Counted from the stretch's first letter, positions 52,021 to 61,151 are shown. The stretch is 64,000 nucleotides of DNA from Isoptericola sediminis (GCF_013085345.1 NZ_JABFAJ010000017.1:43301-107300); one strand, 5' to 3'. Notes: generated by a model from the sequence alone, not told the origin. Translations and numbers: made by a program.

Positions 52021-53232
52021 ATGCACCACGGGACCACGACCGCCACGCAGCCGCCCGCGACGACGGGCCGCACCGGCCTCTGGTTGGTCGGCGCCCGCGG
52101 CTCGGTGGCCACCACGGCCACGCTCGGGCTCGCCGCGCTCGCCGCCGGCCACGCCCCGCCGACCGGCTGCGTCACGGCGGCCGAACCGTTCGACCGGCTC
52201 GCCCTGCCCGCGTTCGACGACCTGGTCGTCGGCGGGCACGACGTCGCCCCGACCACGGTGGTCAAGCAGGCCGAGGCGCTCGCCGACGCCGGCATGATCC
52301 CCGGCCACCTGCTGGCCGGCACGCGCGACGCCCTGGCCGCCGCCGACGCCGAGGTCCGGCCCGGCCACGACCCCCGCCATCACCAGGGCTCCCAGCAGGA
52401 GGCCGCCGAGACGCTCGCCGCCGACCTCGTCGCCTTCCGCGAGCGCCACCGCCTCGACCGGGTCGTCGTGATCGACGTCGCCTCGACCGAACCGCCGCTG
52501 GACCCGGTCCCCGAGCACGACGACCCCGAGCTGCTGCGTGCCGCGCTGCTCGACCCCGACCGCGCCGTGCTCCCGGCCTCCTCGGTGACCGCGTACGCCG
52601 CCGTGCTCGCCGGCTGCGCCTACGCCTCGTTCACCCCGTCGGCCGGCATGACCGTGCCGGTCCTGACCCGCTGGGCCACCGAGGCCGGGCTCCCCGTGGC
52701 CGGCCGCGACGGCAAGACGGGACAGACCTGGCTGCGCACCGTCCTGGCCCCGGCCTTCGCCGCCCGCGGCCTGCGGGTGCTGTCCTGGGCCGGGACGAAC
52801 CTCCTCGGTGGCGGCGACGGCGCCACCCTGGCCGACCCCGTGGCGGCCCGCAGCAAGCTGACCTCCAAGAACCGCGGCCTGCGCGACCTGACCGGCACCG
52901 ACGTCACCCCGCTGCACATCGACAACGTCCCCGACCTCGGCGACGTCAAGGTCGCGTGGGACCACGTGCACGTCGAGGGGTTCCTCGGCTCGCGCCTCAC
53001 CCTGCAGACCACGTGGAGCGCGCACGACTCCATGCTCGCCGCGCCGATGGTCCTCGACCTCGCCCGCCTGCTGGCCCTCGCGCACGCGGCCGGGCTGGCC
53101 GGCCCCGTCCCGGAGCTGGGGTACTTCTTCAAGGACCCCTGGGGGTCCGACGTGCACGGGGCCGCCGCCCAGGCGGTCGAGCTCGCGGACTGGGCCGGTC
53201 GCACCGCCGACGCCGTGGCTCGGCGGCCATGA
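52021..53232 (+). CDS. inositol-3-phosphate synthase-like protein, first gene of the ebo-type operon
   Basis: This 403-aa NAD-dependent enzyme is of the myo-inositol-1-phosphate synthase fold: an N-terminal LWLVGARGSVATTATLGLAAL dinucleotide motif, NLLGGGDGATLADPVAARSKLTSK (corresponding to the NxxGxxDGxxL and SK-SK catalytic region), and WDHVHVEGFLGSRLTLQ. The family cyclises glucose-6-phosphate to an inositol phosphate. It starts a chain of seven genes overlapping by 1-4 bases or separated by at most 7 bp. In the ebo clusters of cyanobacteria and eustigmatophytes a dehydroquinate-synthase-like sugar cyclase (EboD) is present instead, so this may be its functional counterpart. Confidence 0.82.
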   Translation: MHHGTTTATQPPATTGRTGLWLVGARGSVATTATLGLAALAAGHAPPTGCVTAAEPFDRLALPAFDDLVVGGHDVAPTTVVKQAEALADAGMIPGHLLAGTRDALAAADAEVRPGHDPRHHQGSQQEAAETLAADLVAFRERHRLDRVVVIDVASTEPPLDPVPEHDDPELLRAALLDPDRAVLPASSVTAYAAVLAGCAYASFTPSAGMTVPVLTRWATEAGLPVAGRDGKTGQTWLRTVLAPAFAARGLRVLSWAGTNLLGGGDGATLADPVAARSKLTSKNRGLRDLTGTDVTPLHIDNVPDLGDVKVAWDHVHVEGFLGSRLTLQTTWSAHDSMLAAPMVLDLARLLALAHAAGLAGPVPELGYFFKDPWGSDVHGAAAQAVELADWAGRTADAVARRP

Positions 53233-54131
53233 GGGCGGGCGACCTGGTCGAGCTCGTCCGCGCCCCGGCGGCGCTGACCGTCCTCGGCGACACCCTCGCC
53301 GGGATGGCCACGGCACCGCCGCCGGACCTCCGCCCGGCGCGGCACGCCCTGCTGCCCGTCGCCTCGACCTGCCTCTACCTCGGTGGCATGGCGCTCAACG
53401 ACTACGGCGACCGCGACCTCGACGCCGTCGAACGTCCCGAACGTCCCATCCCCTCCGGACGCGTGACGCCCCGGCAGGCGCTCGCCGTCGGCACGGGGCT
53501 CGTCGCCACCGGCGTCGCGGCCGCGGGTGCCGCGAGCGGCCGGCGGGGGCTCACCGTCGCGGTGCCGCTCGCCGCGTGCGTGCTCACCTACGACCTCGCG
53601 GCGAAGGACCGGCCCGCCGGTGCCGTCGTGATGGCCGCATGCCGCGGGCTCGACGTACTGCTGGGCGCCACCCCGGGCTCCGTGCGGACGGCGCTGCCGA
53701 CCGCCGCCGTGCTGACGACGCACACGCTCGCCGTGACGGCGCTGTCGCGCGGCGAGGTCCACGGCACCACCCGCGGCGTGGCAGGGTCCGCCGTGGCCGG
53801 CACCGTGGTGGTCGCCGCCACCACGGCCGTCGCGGCGTGGCGGTCACCGGCCGGTCCGCCGGGCGGTCCCACGGTCCGGCGCGTCGCAGCGCTGGCCGCC
53901 ACCGCCGGATACGTGGCCACCTGCCTGCCGGCGCAGCGCACCGCGGCCGCGGACCGCACGGCCACCGCGGCCAGGACCGCGACGCGGGCGGGGCTGCAGG
54001 CCATGATCCCGCTGCAGGCGGCCTGGACCCTGCGCGGCGGCCGCCGGGCGAGCAGCGCCGTGCTGGCCGGCGCGGCCCTCACCGGGCGGCTGCTGCACCG
54101 ACGGGGCCGTCGGCAGGTGAGCATCACGTGA
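53229..54131 (+). CDS. eboC: UbiA-like prenyltransferase EboC
   Basis: This 300-aa membrane protein is of the UbiA superfamily. The first Asp-rich motif is NDYGDRDLDAVERPERPIPSGR (Asn57-Asp65 region), and the second is reduced to YDLAAKD, as in the EboC subgroup. Several membrane spans follow. It should transfer a prenyl group to an acceptor at the membrane. The acceptor in this operon could be the cyclitol or sugar made by the neighbouring enzymes. ATG overlaps the previous stop by 4 bases. Confidence 0.85.
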   Translation: MRAGDLVELVRAPAALTVLGDTLAGMATAPPPDLRPARHALLPVASTCLYLGGMALNDYGDRDLDAVERPERPIPSGRVTPRQALAVGTGLVATGVAAAGAASGRRGLTVAVPLAACVLTYDLAAKDRPAGAVVMAACRGLDVLLGATPGSVRTALPTAAVLTTHTLAVTALSRGEVHGTTRGVAGSAVAGTVVVAATTAVAAWRSPAGPPGGPTVRRVAALAATAGYVATCLPAQRTAAADRTATAARTATRAGLQAMIPLQAAWTLRGGRRASSAVLAGAALTGRLLHRRGRRQVSIT

Positions 54132-55030
54132 CCACCCACCCCGCCCCCGACCGGCCCCCGTTCGCGCTCGGGTACGGCACCAACGGGTTCGGCGACCACC
54201 CGCTGCCCGCCGCGCTCGACGTCCTCGACACGCTCGGCTACGAGGCCGTCGCCCTCACGCTCGGCCACCCGCACCTCGACCCGTTCGCACCCGGTGCCGC
54301 GTCCGCGACGGCCCGGCTGGCCGACCGCCTGGGCCGGATGCGCGACGGCGCGGGGGCGGACGTCGTCGTCGAGACGGGGACGCGCTACACCCTCGACGCG
54401 TGGACGAAGCACCGGCCCACCCTCGTCGACCACGAGGCCGACCTGCGGATGCGCTACCTGACCCGGGCGATCGACGTCGCCGCCACCCTCGACGCGACGT
54501 GCGTGTCCTTCTTCTCCGGCGTGCTCCCGGACGGCGACCGCCCCACCGAGGGATGGGCCCGGCTGCTCGACCGTCTGCCGGTCCTCCTGGAGGAGGCCGG
54601 CGAGCACGGCGTGCAGCTCGCGATCGAACCCGAACCGGGCATGCTCGTCGAGACCGTCGAGGACGCCCTGCGGCTGCGCTCGGACCTCGGCGACCCCGCC
54701 GGTCTCGGTCTGACCGTCGACGTCGGGCACTGCCTCGTCGTCGAACCCGGCGGCGTGGTCGGCGCGCTGCGCGCCGCCGCCCCGGTGCTGACGAACGTCC
54801 AGCTCGACGACATGCCCCGCACGCACCACGAGCACCGACCCTTCGGCGAGGGCGACCTCGACCTGCCGCTCGTGCTCGCCACCCTGGCCGACATCGACTA
54901 CCGCGGCGTCGCCGCGGTCGAGCTGCCCCGCCACTCCCACGACGCCCCGGCGCTCGCCCGCCGCAGCCTCGCCGCGTTGCGGCGCGCCTGGGCGGACGTC
55001 GTCGGGCACCCCCACCCGGAGGCCCCCTGA
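54128..55030 (+). CDS. sugar phosphate isomerase/epimerase-like TIM barrel protein
   Basis: This 300-aa protein of the xylose-isomerase-like/AP-endonuclease 2 superfamily has metal ligands in AIEPEPGM (Glu), TVDVGHCL (Asp/His), QLDDMPRTHHEH (Asp/His) and AVELPRHSHDAP (Glu). It is likely to isomerise or epimerise a sugar or cyclitol in the ebo pathway. The GTG start overlaps the eboC stop (GTGA), and its own stop shares one base with the eboA start. Confidence 0.8.
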   Translation: MTTHPAPDRPPFALGYGTNGFGDHPLPAALDVLDTLGYEAVALTLGHPHLDPFAPGAASATARLADRLGRMRDGAGADVVVETGTRYTLDAWTKHRPTLVDHEADLRMRYLTRAIDVAATLDATCVSFFSGVLPDGDRPTEGWARLLDRLPVLLEEAGEHGVQLAIEPEPGMLVETVEDALRLRSDLGDPAGLGLTVDVGHCLVVEPGGVVGALRAAAPVLTNVQLDDMPRTHHEHRPFGEGDLDLPLVLATLADIDYRGVAAVELPRHSHDAPALARRSLAALRRAWADVVGHPHPEAP

Positions 55031-55680
55031 TGAGCGACACCTGGATCGACCGGACCCGGGCCGAGGTCGCCCGCGACCCGCGCACGCTGCCCCGCGCCTT
55101 CGCCCTCGCCTCTCGGCGGGCCGGCCGCGGACCCCGGCGTCCCGGGACCGACCCGCACGGCCTCGTGCACGGCACGTTCGAGGACGAGACCCGCGCCGCC
55201 CTGGTCGTGGCGCTGGCCCACGCCGCCGGCGACGGCGAGGACGTCGCCGGACGGCTGCGCGACCTGTTCTGGCAGGGGGACACCGGCGAGCGGCGCGGGG
55301 TGCTGCGCGGCCTCGACGCCCTGCAGTCCGACGGCGGCGTGGGAGGCGGCTCCCCCCTCGCGCGGACCGGCGTCGAGCTCGCCCACGACGCCCACCGCGC
55401 CAACGACCCCTCCCTCGTGGCCGCCGCCGTCGGACCGTTCGGCGCGGCGCACCTGGACCAGCACACGTGGCGGCACACGGTCCTCAAGCTCGTCTTCCTC
55501 GGGGTGCCCCTCCACGCCGTCGCCGGGCTGGCCGACCGCGTCGACGCCGAGACCGCGCGGATGGCGTCCGACTTCGCCGCCGAACGACGCGCCGCCGGAC
55601 GCCCGGTCCCCGCCGACGTCGACCGGCTGCTGCAGCACCGACCCGACCCGGCCGTCCCGGCCCCGACCACCGCGGAGTGA
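55030..55680 (+). CDS. eboA: EboA domain protein
   Basis: This 216-aa protein contains the EboA domain, known only from ebo operons and without assigned activity. The recognisable part is RRGVLRGLDAL, then ANDPSLVAAAVGPFGAAHLDQHTWRHTVLKLVFLGVPLHAVAGL. It is mostly helical, soluble, and has an Arg/Pro-rich N-terminus. Its start codon shares a base with the preceding stop (TGATG), and 2 bp separate it from the TatD-like gene. Confidence 0.8.
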   Translation: MSDTWIDRTRAEVARDPRTLPRAFALASRRAGRGPRRPGTDPHGLVHGTFEDETRAALVVALAHAAGDGEDVAGRLRDLFWQGDTGERRGVLRGLDALQSDGGVGGGSPLARTGVELAHDAHRANDPSLVAAAVGPFGAAHLDQHTWRHTVLKLVFLGVPLHAVAGLADRVDAETARMASDFAAERRAAGRPVPADVDRLLQHRPDPAVPAPTTAE

Positions 55681-55682
55681 CC

Positions 55683-56558
55683 ATGCGCATCTTCGACCCG
55701 CACGTCCACATGACCAGCCGGACCACCGACGACTACGAGCGGATGTACGCCGCCGGGGTGCGCGCCGTCGTCGAACCCGCGTTCTGGCTCGGCCAGCCGC
55801 GCACCGGGGTGTCCTCGTTCACCGACTACTTCGACTCCCTGCTCGGCTGGGAACGGTTCCGGGCCGAGCAGTTCGGCATCCGGCACCACGCCACCATCGC
55901 CCTCAACCCCAAGGAGGCCAACGACCCGCGCTGCCGCGAGGTGCTCGCTGAGGTGCCGCGCTACCTGCTCAAGGACGGCGTCGTCGCGGTCGGCGAGATC
56001 GGCTACGACTCGATGACACCCGCCGAGGACGAGGTGTTCGCCGCCCAGCTCCAGATGGCGCGCGAGGCCGGGCTGCCCGTCCTGGTGCACACGCCGCACC
56101 GGGACAAGCTGAACGGCACCCGCCGCACCCTCGACGTCGTGCGCGAGTCCGGGATCGACCCCGCCCGGGTGCTCGTGGACCACCTCAACGAGACCACCGT
56201 GGCGATGGTGCGCGACGCCGGCGCCTGGGCGGGCTTCTCCATCTACCCGGACACGAAGATGGACCCGCACCGCATGGTGGCGCTGCTGGACGAGTACGGC
56301 ACCGAGCGGATGATCGTGAACTCGGCCGCCGACTGGGGCCGCAGCGACCCGCTGCTGACGGCGCGCACCGGCGCCGAGATGCTCGCCGCCGGGTTCACCG
56401 AGCACGACGTCGACCGCGTCCTGTGGCGCAACCCGGTGACCTTCTACGGGGCCTCCGGCAACCTCGTGCTGGAGCCGGTCCCCGGCGTCGTCGCCGGCGA
56501 GGTCCCGGCCCCGGCCGAGTTCGAGGGCTCCTCCGTGCTGCGCGGCGCGCGCGTCTGA
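55683..56558 (+). CDS. eboB: TatD family metal-dependent hydrolase (EboB)
   Basis: This 291-aa amidohydrolase-fold protein has N-terminal metal ligands in FDPHVHM (His7, His9), GEIGYD (Glu), VHTPHRD and VDHLNE (His), and a closing Asp in VNSAADWG. TatD proteins cut DNA or small substrates; in ebo operons the substrate is unknown. A gap of 2 bp upstream and 7 bp downstream shows tight operon packing. Confidence 0.85.
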   Translation: MRIFDPHVHMTSRTTDDYERMYAAGVRAVVEPAFWLGQPRTGVSSFTDYFDSLLGWERFRAEQFGIRHHATIALNPKEANDPRCREVLAEVPRYLLKDGVVAVGEIGYDSMTPAEDEVFAAQLQMAREAGLPVLVHTPHRDKLNGTRRTLDVVRESGIDPARVLVDHLNETTVAMVRDAGAWAGFSIYPDTKMDPHRMVALLDEYGTERMIVNSAADWGRSDPLLTARTGAEMLAAGFTEHDVDRVLWRNPVTFYGASGNLVLEPVPGVVAGEVPAPAEFEGSSVLRGARV

Positions 56559-56565
56559 GGGCCCC

Positions 56566-57753
56566 ATGCACCTGTCGTACTGCACCAACGTCCACCCCGC
56601 CGAGGACCTGGACGGCGTGCTGGACCAGCTCGCCCGCAGCGCCGGCCCGGTCCGCCGCGCCGCCGGGCTGGACCGGCTCGGGATCGGGCTGTGGCTGCCC
56701 GCCCGTCTCGCCCACCGCCTCGACGCCTCCGCGGCCGACCGCGACCGCCTGCGTGTCGCCCTGCACGAGCACGGCCTCGAGGTCCGCACGCTGAACGCCT
56801 TCCCCGCCGGCGGGTTCCACGCCGACGTCGTGGGCCGCGCCGTCTACAGCCCCGACTGGACCCGGCCCGAGCGCCTGGCCTACACGCTCGCCTGCGCCCG
56901 GGTGCTCGCCGACCTGCTGCCGACGGGCGCCGGCGGGTCGGTCTCGACGCTCCCGCTGGGGTGGCGCACCGGCTGGACGGCGTCGGACGACGAGGCCGCC
57001 ACCCGGGCGCTGGCCACCCTGTCGGCCGAGCTGCGCGCCCTGGCGGAGCGCAGCGGCGTGGTCGTCCGGCTCGCCGTCGAGCCCGAACCCGGCTGCGTGC
57101 TGGACACCGTCGACGACGTCGTGGGGTGGCTGGGCGCCCGGACCGGCGCCGACCGGCCCGCGACCGCGCGGATCGACCCCGCACTCGTCGGCGTCTGCCT
57201 CGACACCTGCCACCTGGCGGTGTCGTTCGCCGACCCGGCCGCCGCGGTGCGGCGCATCACCGGGGCCGGGCTCCGGGTCGTCAAGGTGCAGGCCTCCGCC
57301 GCCCTGCACGTCGCCGACCCGGCGGCGCCCGCCGCCCGTGATGCCGTGCGTCGGTTCGCCGAACCGCGCTACCTCCACCAGACCCGCGAGCTCGGTGCCG
57401 ACGGGCGGGTGCACGGCGTCGACGACCTGACCGAGGCGCTGGCGGGCGGTCTGCCGGGCCGCGGGCCGTGGCGCGTGCACTTCCACGTCCCGCTGCACCA
57501 CGACCCGGCGCCGCCCCTGACGGCCACCACCGACGTGCTGCGCGACGCCGTCGCCGCGGTGGCCGCGGCGCCGCACGGGGAGGAGGCGCACCTGGACGTG
57601 GAGACGTACACCTGGTCGGTCCTGCCCCCCGACGTCCTGCCGTCCGGCACCGACGAGCTGGTGGCGGGCATCGCCGCCGAGCTGCGCTGGGCCGCCGACC
57701 ACCTGACCGCCCGTGACACCGTCCTGACCCCCGCCGGGAGGAGCACCCCGTGA
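56566..57753 (+). CDS. eboE: metabolite traffic protein EboE (isomerase-like TIM barrel)
   Basis: This 395-aa protein of the EboE family is a TIM barrel of the sugar isomerase type, with conserved LSYCTNVHPAEDLD at the N-terminus, AVEPEPGCVLDT, CLDTCHLAVSF, VHFHVPLHHD and HLDVETYTW, which carry the probable metal ligands. In cyanobacteria the ebo genes are needed to move scytonemin monomer to the periplasm, hence the family name. What it moves or converts here is unknown. The GTG of the next gene overlaps its stop. Confidence 0.85.
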   Translation: MHLSYCTNVHPAEDLDGVLDQLARSAGPVRRAAGLDRLGIGLWLPARLAHRLDASAADRDRLRVALHEHGLEVRTLNAFPAGGFHADVVGRAVYSPDWTRPERLAYTLACARVLADLLPTGAGGSVSTLPLGWRTGWTASDDEAATRALATLSAELRALAERSGVVVRLAVEPEPGCVLDTVDDVVGWLGARTGADRPATARIDPALVGVCLDTCHLAVSFADPAAAVRRITGAGLRVVKVQASAALHVADPAAPAARDAVRRFAEPRYLHQTRELGADGRVHGVDDLTEALAGGLPGRGPWRVHFHVPLHHDPAPPLTATTDVLRDAVAAVAAAPHGEEAHLDVETYTWSVLPPDVLPSGTDELVAGIAAELRWAADHLTARDTVLTPAGRSTP

Positions 57754-59171
57754 AACCCGTCCTGCTGCTCGACGTCGTGGGGCTCACGCCCCGCGCCCTG
57801 GCCCACATGCCCCGGCTCCGCCGTCTCGCCGACGGCGGATGGTCCTCGTCGCTGGCGACCGTGCTGCCGGCGGTGACCTGCACGGTCCAGTCGACGATGC
57901 TCACGGGCCTGTCCCCCGCCGAGCACGGCGCCGTCGCCAACGGCTGGTACTTCCGCGACCTGGGCGAGGTCCACCTGTGGCGCCAGCACCACCGCCTGGT
58001 CGCCGGCGAGAGGGTCTGGGAGACGGCCCGGCGGCGCCGTCCGGGGTACTCCGCGGTGAACGTGTGCTGGTGGTACGCGATGGGGATGACCACGGAGGTC
58101 ACGGTGACGCCCCGGCCGATCTACCACGCCGACGGCCGCAAGTCCCCCGACGCTTACGTGCGACCGCCCGGCCTGCACGACGAGCTGGCCGAGCGCTTCG
58201 GCGACTTCCCGCTGTTCACCTACTGGGGCCCGACGGCGTCGCTCACGTCCAGCCGCTGGGTCGTGGACGCCACCCGGCACCTGCTGCGCACCCGGGCCGC
58301 CGACCTGACCACCGCCTACGTCCCGCACCTCGACTACGACCTGCAGCGGTTCGGCCCGGAGTCTCCCCAGGCCGACGCCGCCGCGGCCGACCTGGACGGC
58401 GTGCTGGCGCCGCTGCTCGACCAGGCCGAGGCCGACGGCGTGACCGTCCTGGTCGTCTCCGAGTACGGCATCACCCGGGCCGAGCGCCCCGTGCACCTCA
58501 ACCGGGTCCTGCGTCGCGAGGGCCTGCTGGAGGTGTACACCCAGGCGGGCCGCGAACAGCTCGACCCGTGGACCTCGCGGGCGTTCGCCGTCGCCGACCA
58601 CCAGGTGGCGCACGTGTACGTCGACGACGCATCCGACGCGGCCCGGGTCGCCGCCCTGCTGCGCACCGTGCCCGGCGTCGACGAGGTGCTCGACCGCGAG
58701 GCCCAGGCCCGCTACGGGCTGGACCACGAACGCTCGGGCGAGCTCGTCGTCGTCGCCGAGCCGGGCGCCTGGTTCACCTACTACTTCTGGCTCGAGGACG
58801 ACCGCGCCCCCGAGTACGCGCGCGCCGTCGACATCCACCGCAAGCCCGGCTTCGACCCGGCCGAGCTGTTCTTCGACCCCGCGGACCGGTTCGCGAAGGC
58901 CAAGGCCGGACTGAACCTCGTGCGCAAGAAGCTCGGCCTGCGGTACGCGATGTCGACCGTGCCGCTCGACGCCTCCTGGGTCGGCGGCACGCACGGTCGG
59001 TTGCCGGACTCCGCCCTCGACGCCCCGATGGTGCTGTGCTCCGACCCGACCGTCCCCGACCCGGTCGCGTCGTGGGTGCACGACGACGACCGAGCCGTGC
59101 CGGCCGCGTCCGTCAAGGATCTCGTCCTGTCACTGCAGGGCCTCGCGCACCCGGTCGGCGCGGCGCCGTGA
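57750..59171 (+). CDS. eboF: alkaline phosphatase family / nucleotide pyrophosphatase-like protein (EboF)
   Basis: This 473-aa protein of the type I phosphodiesterase/nucleotide pyrophosphatase family has metal ligand Asp8 in LLDVVGLTP, nucleophile Thr43 or Thr45 in PAVTCTVQSTMLTG, and further ligands in HLDYDLQRFG, VSEYGITR and VADHQVAHV. There is no signal peptide, so it is probably cytosolic. It could remove a phosphate or nucleotide group from a pathway intermediate. It is the last gene of the operon. Confidence 0.85.
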   Translation: MKPVLLLDVVGLTPRALAHMPRLRRLADGGWSSSLATVLPAVTCTVQSTMLTGLSPAEHGAVANGWYFRDLGEVHLWRQHHRLVAGERVWETARRRRPGYSAVNVCWWYAMGMTTEVTVTPRPIYHADGRKSPDAYVRPPGLHDELAERFGDFPLFTYWGPTASLTSSRWVVDATRHLLRTRAADLTTAYVPHLDYDLQRFGPESPQADAAAADLDGVLAPLLDQAEADGVTVLVVSEYGITRAERPVHLNRVLRREGLLEVYTQAGREQLDPWTSRAFAVADHQVAHVYVDDASDAARVAALLRTVPGVDEVLDREAQARYGLDHERSGELVVVAEPGAWFTYYFWLEDDRAPEYARAVDIHRKPGFDPAELFFDPADRFAKAKAGLNLVRKKLGLRYAMSTVPLDASWVGGTHGRLPDSALDAPMVLCSDPTVPDPVASWVHDDDRAVPAASVKDLVLSLQGLAHPVGAAP

Positions 59172-59253
59172 CGTGCCCCGGGGGGACGTCCGGGGGGCGC
59201 CGACGGCCCGGATGTGGTCCTCTAGGGGCACGACGACGGCGAGGAGAGGGACA

Positions 59254-59823
59254 GTGAGCGATCAACAGCGTCCGTACGGGTCCGAGGACCCGACGCAGCG
59301 CTACCGGCCGGTGAACCAGCCGGCGGAACAGCCTCCCGGGATGATGCCGGCGCAGAAGCCGACCTGGGAGGCCGCACCGAAGCCGCCTCCGCCCGAGCCG
59401 CGCCTCGACATCGGCCGGTACTGGGCCGGGGCCGCCGCCACCGTGCTCGTGTGCGCCCTGCTCGGCTTCACCGCCTCGGTGATCTTCGACGAGGTCTTCG
59501 GCATCGAGCTGATCCCGCCGCCCGACGTCGCCGGCGGCGGGGACGACGCCTCGTGGGCCGCCGCCGGGGCGCTCTTCGCGCTCGCCGCAGCCATCGTGCT
59601 CAACCTGCTCGTGGTCGTGGCCCCGCGGCCGCGGATGTTCTTCGGCTGGCTCGTCGGGCTGACGACGGTGATCCTCGCGGTGCTGCCGTTCACCGGCAAC
59701 CCGGACCCGCTGTCCGGCGCGATGACCGCGCTGGTGTGGGCGGTCCTGGGGATCGCGGTCGCCTCGATGCTCGGCAGCGTCATCACCCGGACGCTCGTGG
59801 TGCCGACGGTCCCGCCGCGCTGA
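59254..59823 (+). CDS. DUF6069-like integral membrane protein
   Basis: This 189-aa protein starts at GTG 59254 behind GGAGAGGG. It has a Gln/Pro-rich cytosolic N-terminus of about 55 residues, then four hydrophobic segments with a Gly/Asp-rich outside loop (PPDVAGGGDD), in the arrangement of DUF6069 proteins. Function is unknown. An 82-bp gap separates it from eboF, so it may or may not share that transcript. Confidence 0.65.
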   Translation: MSDQQRPYGSEDPTQRYRPVNQPAEQPPGMMPAQKPTWEAAPKPPPPEPRLDIGRYWAGAAATVLVCALLGFTASVIFDEVFGIELIPPPDVAGGGDDASWAAAGALFALAAAIVLNLLVVVAPRPRMFFGWLVGLTTVILAVLPFTGNPDPLSGAMTALVWAVLGIAVASMLGSVITRTLVVPTVPPR

Positions 59824-59830
59824 GGATCCG

Positions 59831-59876
59831 ACGACGAGGGGGCCGGTGCGGACGTCCGCACCGGCCCCCTCGTCGT
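59831..59876. terminator. perfect 46-bp palindromic terminator
   Basis: Two perfect 23-bp arms (starting ACGACGAGGGGGCCGG) meet without a spacer at GAC|GTC. In RNA this gives a 21-bp stem with a 4-nt loop. It lies between the convergent DUF6069-like gene and ilvE. Confidence 0.85.
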
Positions 59877-59883
59877 GGAGCGG

Positions 59884-61014
59884 TCAGGCCAGCCGGCGCA
59901 TCCAGCCGTGCCGGTCCCGCGCCCGCCCGTACTGGATGTCCGTGAGCTCGCTGCGGATCGCCATGGTCAGCTCGCCCGGCTCACCGTCGGCGACGGTGTG
60001 GTCGAAGTTGCTGCTGGCCAGACGACCCACCGGCGTCACCACCGCCGCGGTGCCGCAGGCGAACATCTCCCGCACGCTGCCGCCGGCGAGGCCCGCCTCG
60101 ATCTCGGCGAGGGAGATCCTCCGCTCGACGACCTCGTGACCGCGGTCCGCCACCAGCTGCAGGATGGACTTGCGGGTGATCCCCTCGAGGATCGAACCGG
60201 TCAGCTCCGGGGTGTGGACGGTGCCGTCGTCCATCACCACGAAGATGTTCATGCCGCCGAGCTCCTCGAGGTAGGAGTTCGTGCTGGCGTCCAGGAAGCA
60301 CACCTGGTCGCAGCCGTTCTGCTGCGCCTCGGTCTGCGGCAGCAGGCTGGCGGCGTAGTTGCCGCCGCACTTGGCGTTGCCCGTACCGCCCGGCCCGGCC
60401 CGGTGGTAGTCCTGGGAGACCCAGATCGAGACGGGCTTGACGCCGCCGGCGAAGTACGGGCCGACGGGCGAGGCGATGCACAGGTACTCGACCTCGGCGG
60501 CCGGCCGGACGCCGAGGAACGGCTCGGAGGCGAACATGAAGGGGCGCAGGTAGAGGCTCGAGTCCTCCCCGCCGGGGACCCAGGCGCGATCGGTCCGCAC
60601 CAGCGCGGCGATCGAGCCGATGAAGTCGTCCACCGTCAGGGCGGGCAGCGCGAGCCGGTGCGCCGAGCGCGCGAACCGGTCGGCGTTCGCCTCGGGCCGG
60701 AAGGTCCACACCGACCCGTCGGCGTGCTTGTACGCCTTCATGCCCTCGAAGATCTCCTGCGCGTAGTGCAGGACGGCGGTGGCGGGGTCGAGCTGCAGCG
60801 GACCGTACTTCTCCACGCGCCGGTCGAGCCAGCCGTCCTCCTGCCGCCAGGACACCCGGGCCATGTGGTCGGTGAACACCGTGCCGAAACGGGGTGCCGC
60901 GAGCGCTTCTTCGCGCTCGGCGTCAGGGGTGGGCTCGTCGGTTCCGCGGACGTCGAACAGGGCGACGAGGTCCTCGAGCTCCTCGGGGAGCACGTTGTGC
61001 GAGGTCGTGGTCAT
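59884..61014 (-). CDS. ilvE: branched-chain amino acid aminotransferase
   Basis: This 376-aa fold-type IV PLP enzyme transaminates the keto acids of Leu, Ile and Val. It has the LHYAQEIFEGMKAY motif, the Schiff-base Lys in GTGNAKCGGNYA, ELGGMNIFVV, and LTGSILEGITRKSI. It lies 137 bp downstream of leuB on the same strand, and together with cimA and leuCD it gives most of the late branched-chain steps in this window. Confidence 0.95.
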   Translation of the reverse strand: MTTTSHNVLPEELEDLVALFDVRGTDEPTPDAEREEALAAPRFGTVFTDHMARVSWRQEDGWLDRRVEKYGPLQLDPATAVLHYAQEIFEGMKAYKHADGSVWTFRPEANADRFARSAHRLALPALTVDDFIGSIAALVRTDRAWVPGGEDSSLYLRPFMFASEPFLGVRPAAEVEYLCIASPVGPYFAGGVKPVSIWVSQDYHRAGPGGTGNAKCGGNYAASLLPQTEAQQNGCDQVCFLDASTNSYLEELGGMNIFVVMDDGTVHTPELTGSILEGITRKSILQLVADRGHEVVERRISLAEIEAGLAGGSVREMFACGTAAVVTPVGRLASSNFDHTVADGEPGELTMAIRSELTDIQYGRARDRHGWMRRLA

Positions 61015-61045
61015 ATCAGAGGCCTTTCACCAGGTAACCCCTGTA

Positions 61046-61076
61046 GGGTCCCACGACTCTCGGCATCGTGGGACCC
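61046..61076 (-). terminator. hairpin between leuB and ilvE
   Basis: Arms GGGTCCCACGA and its complement (11 bp) enclose a 9-nt loop. The stem lies about 30 nt before the ilvE start, in the 137-bp gap after leuB. It may end leuB transcripts or attenuate ilvE, but no leader ORF was recognised. Confidence 0.5.
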
Positions 61077-61151
61077 CGTGCGGCGCCGCCCCTGCGCCGG
61101 CCCCCTCGCGCGCCCGGAGCCGTGCGGCTCCCGGGCGGCAGATCCGGCGGG

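Noticed and set aside
52021..53232. Housekeeping myo-inositol-1-phosphate synthase (ino1)
   Set aside because: The catalytic region is divergent, the protein is longer than usual for actinobacterial Ino1, and it is locked in an operon with ebo genes, so I do not give the ino1 symbol.
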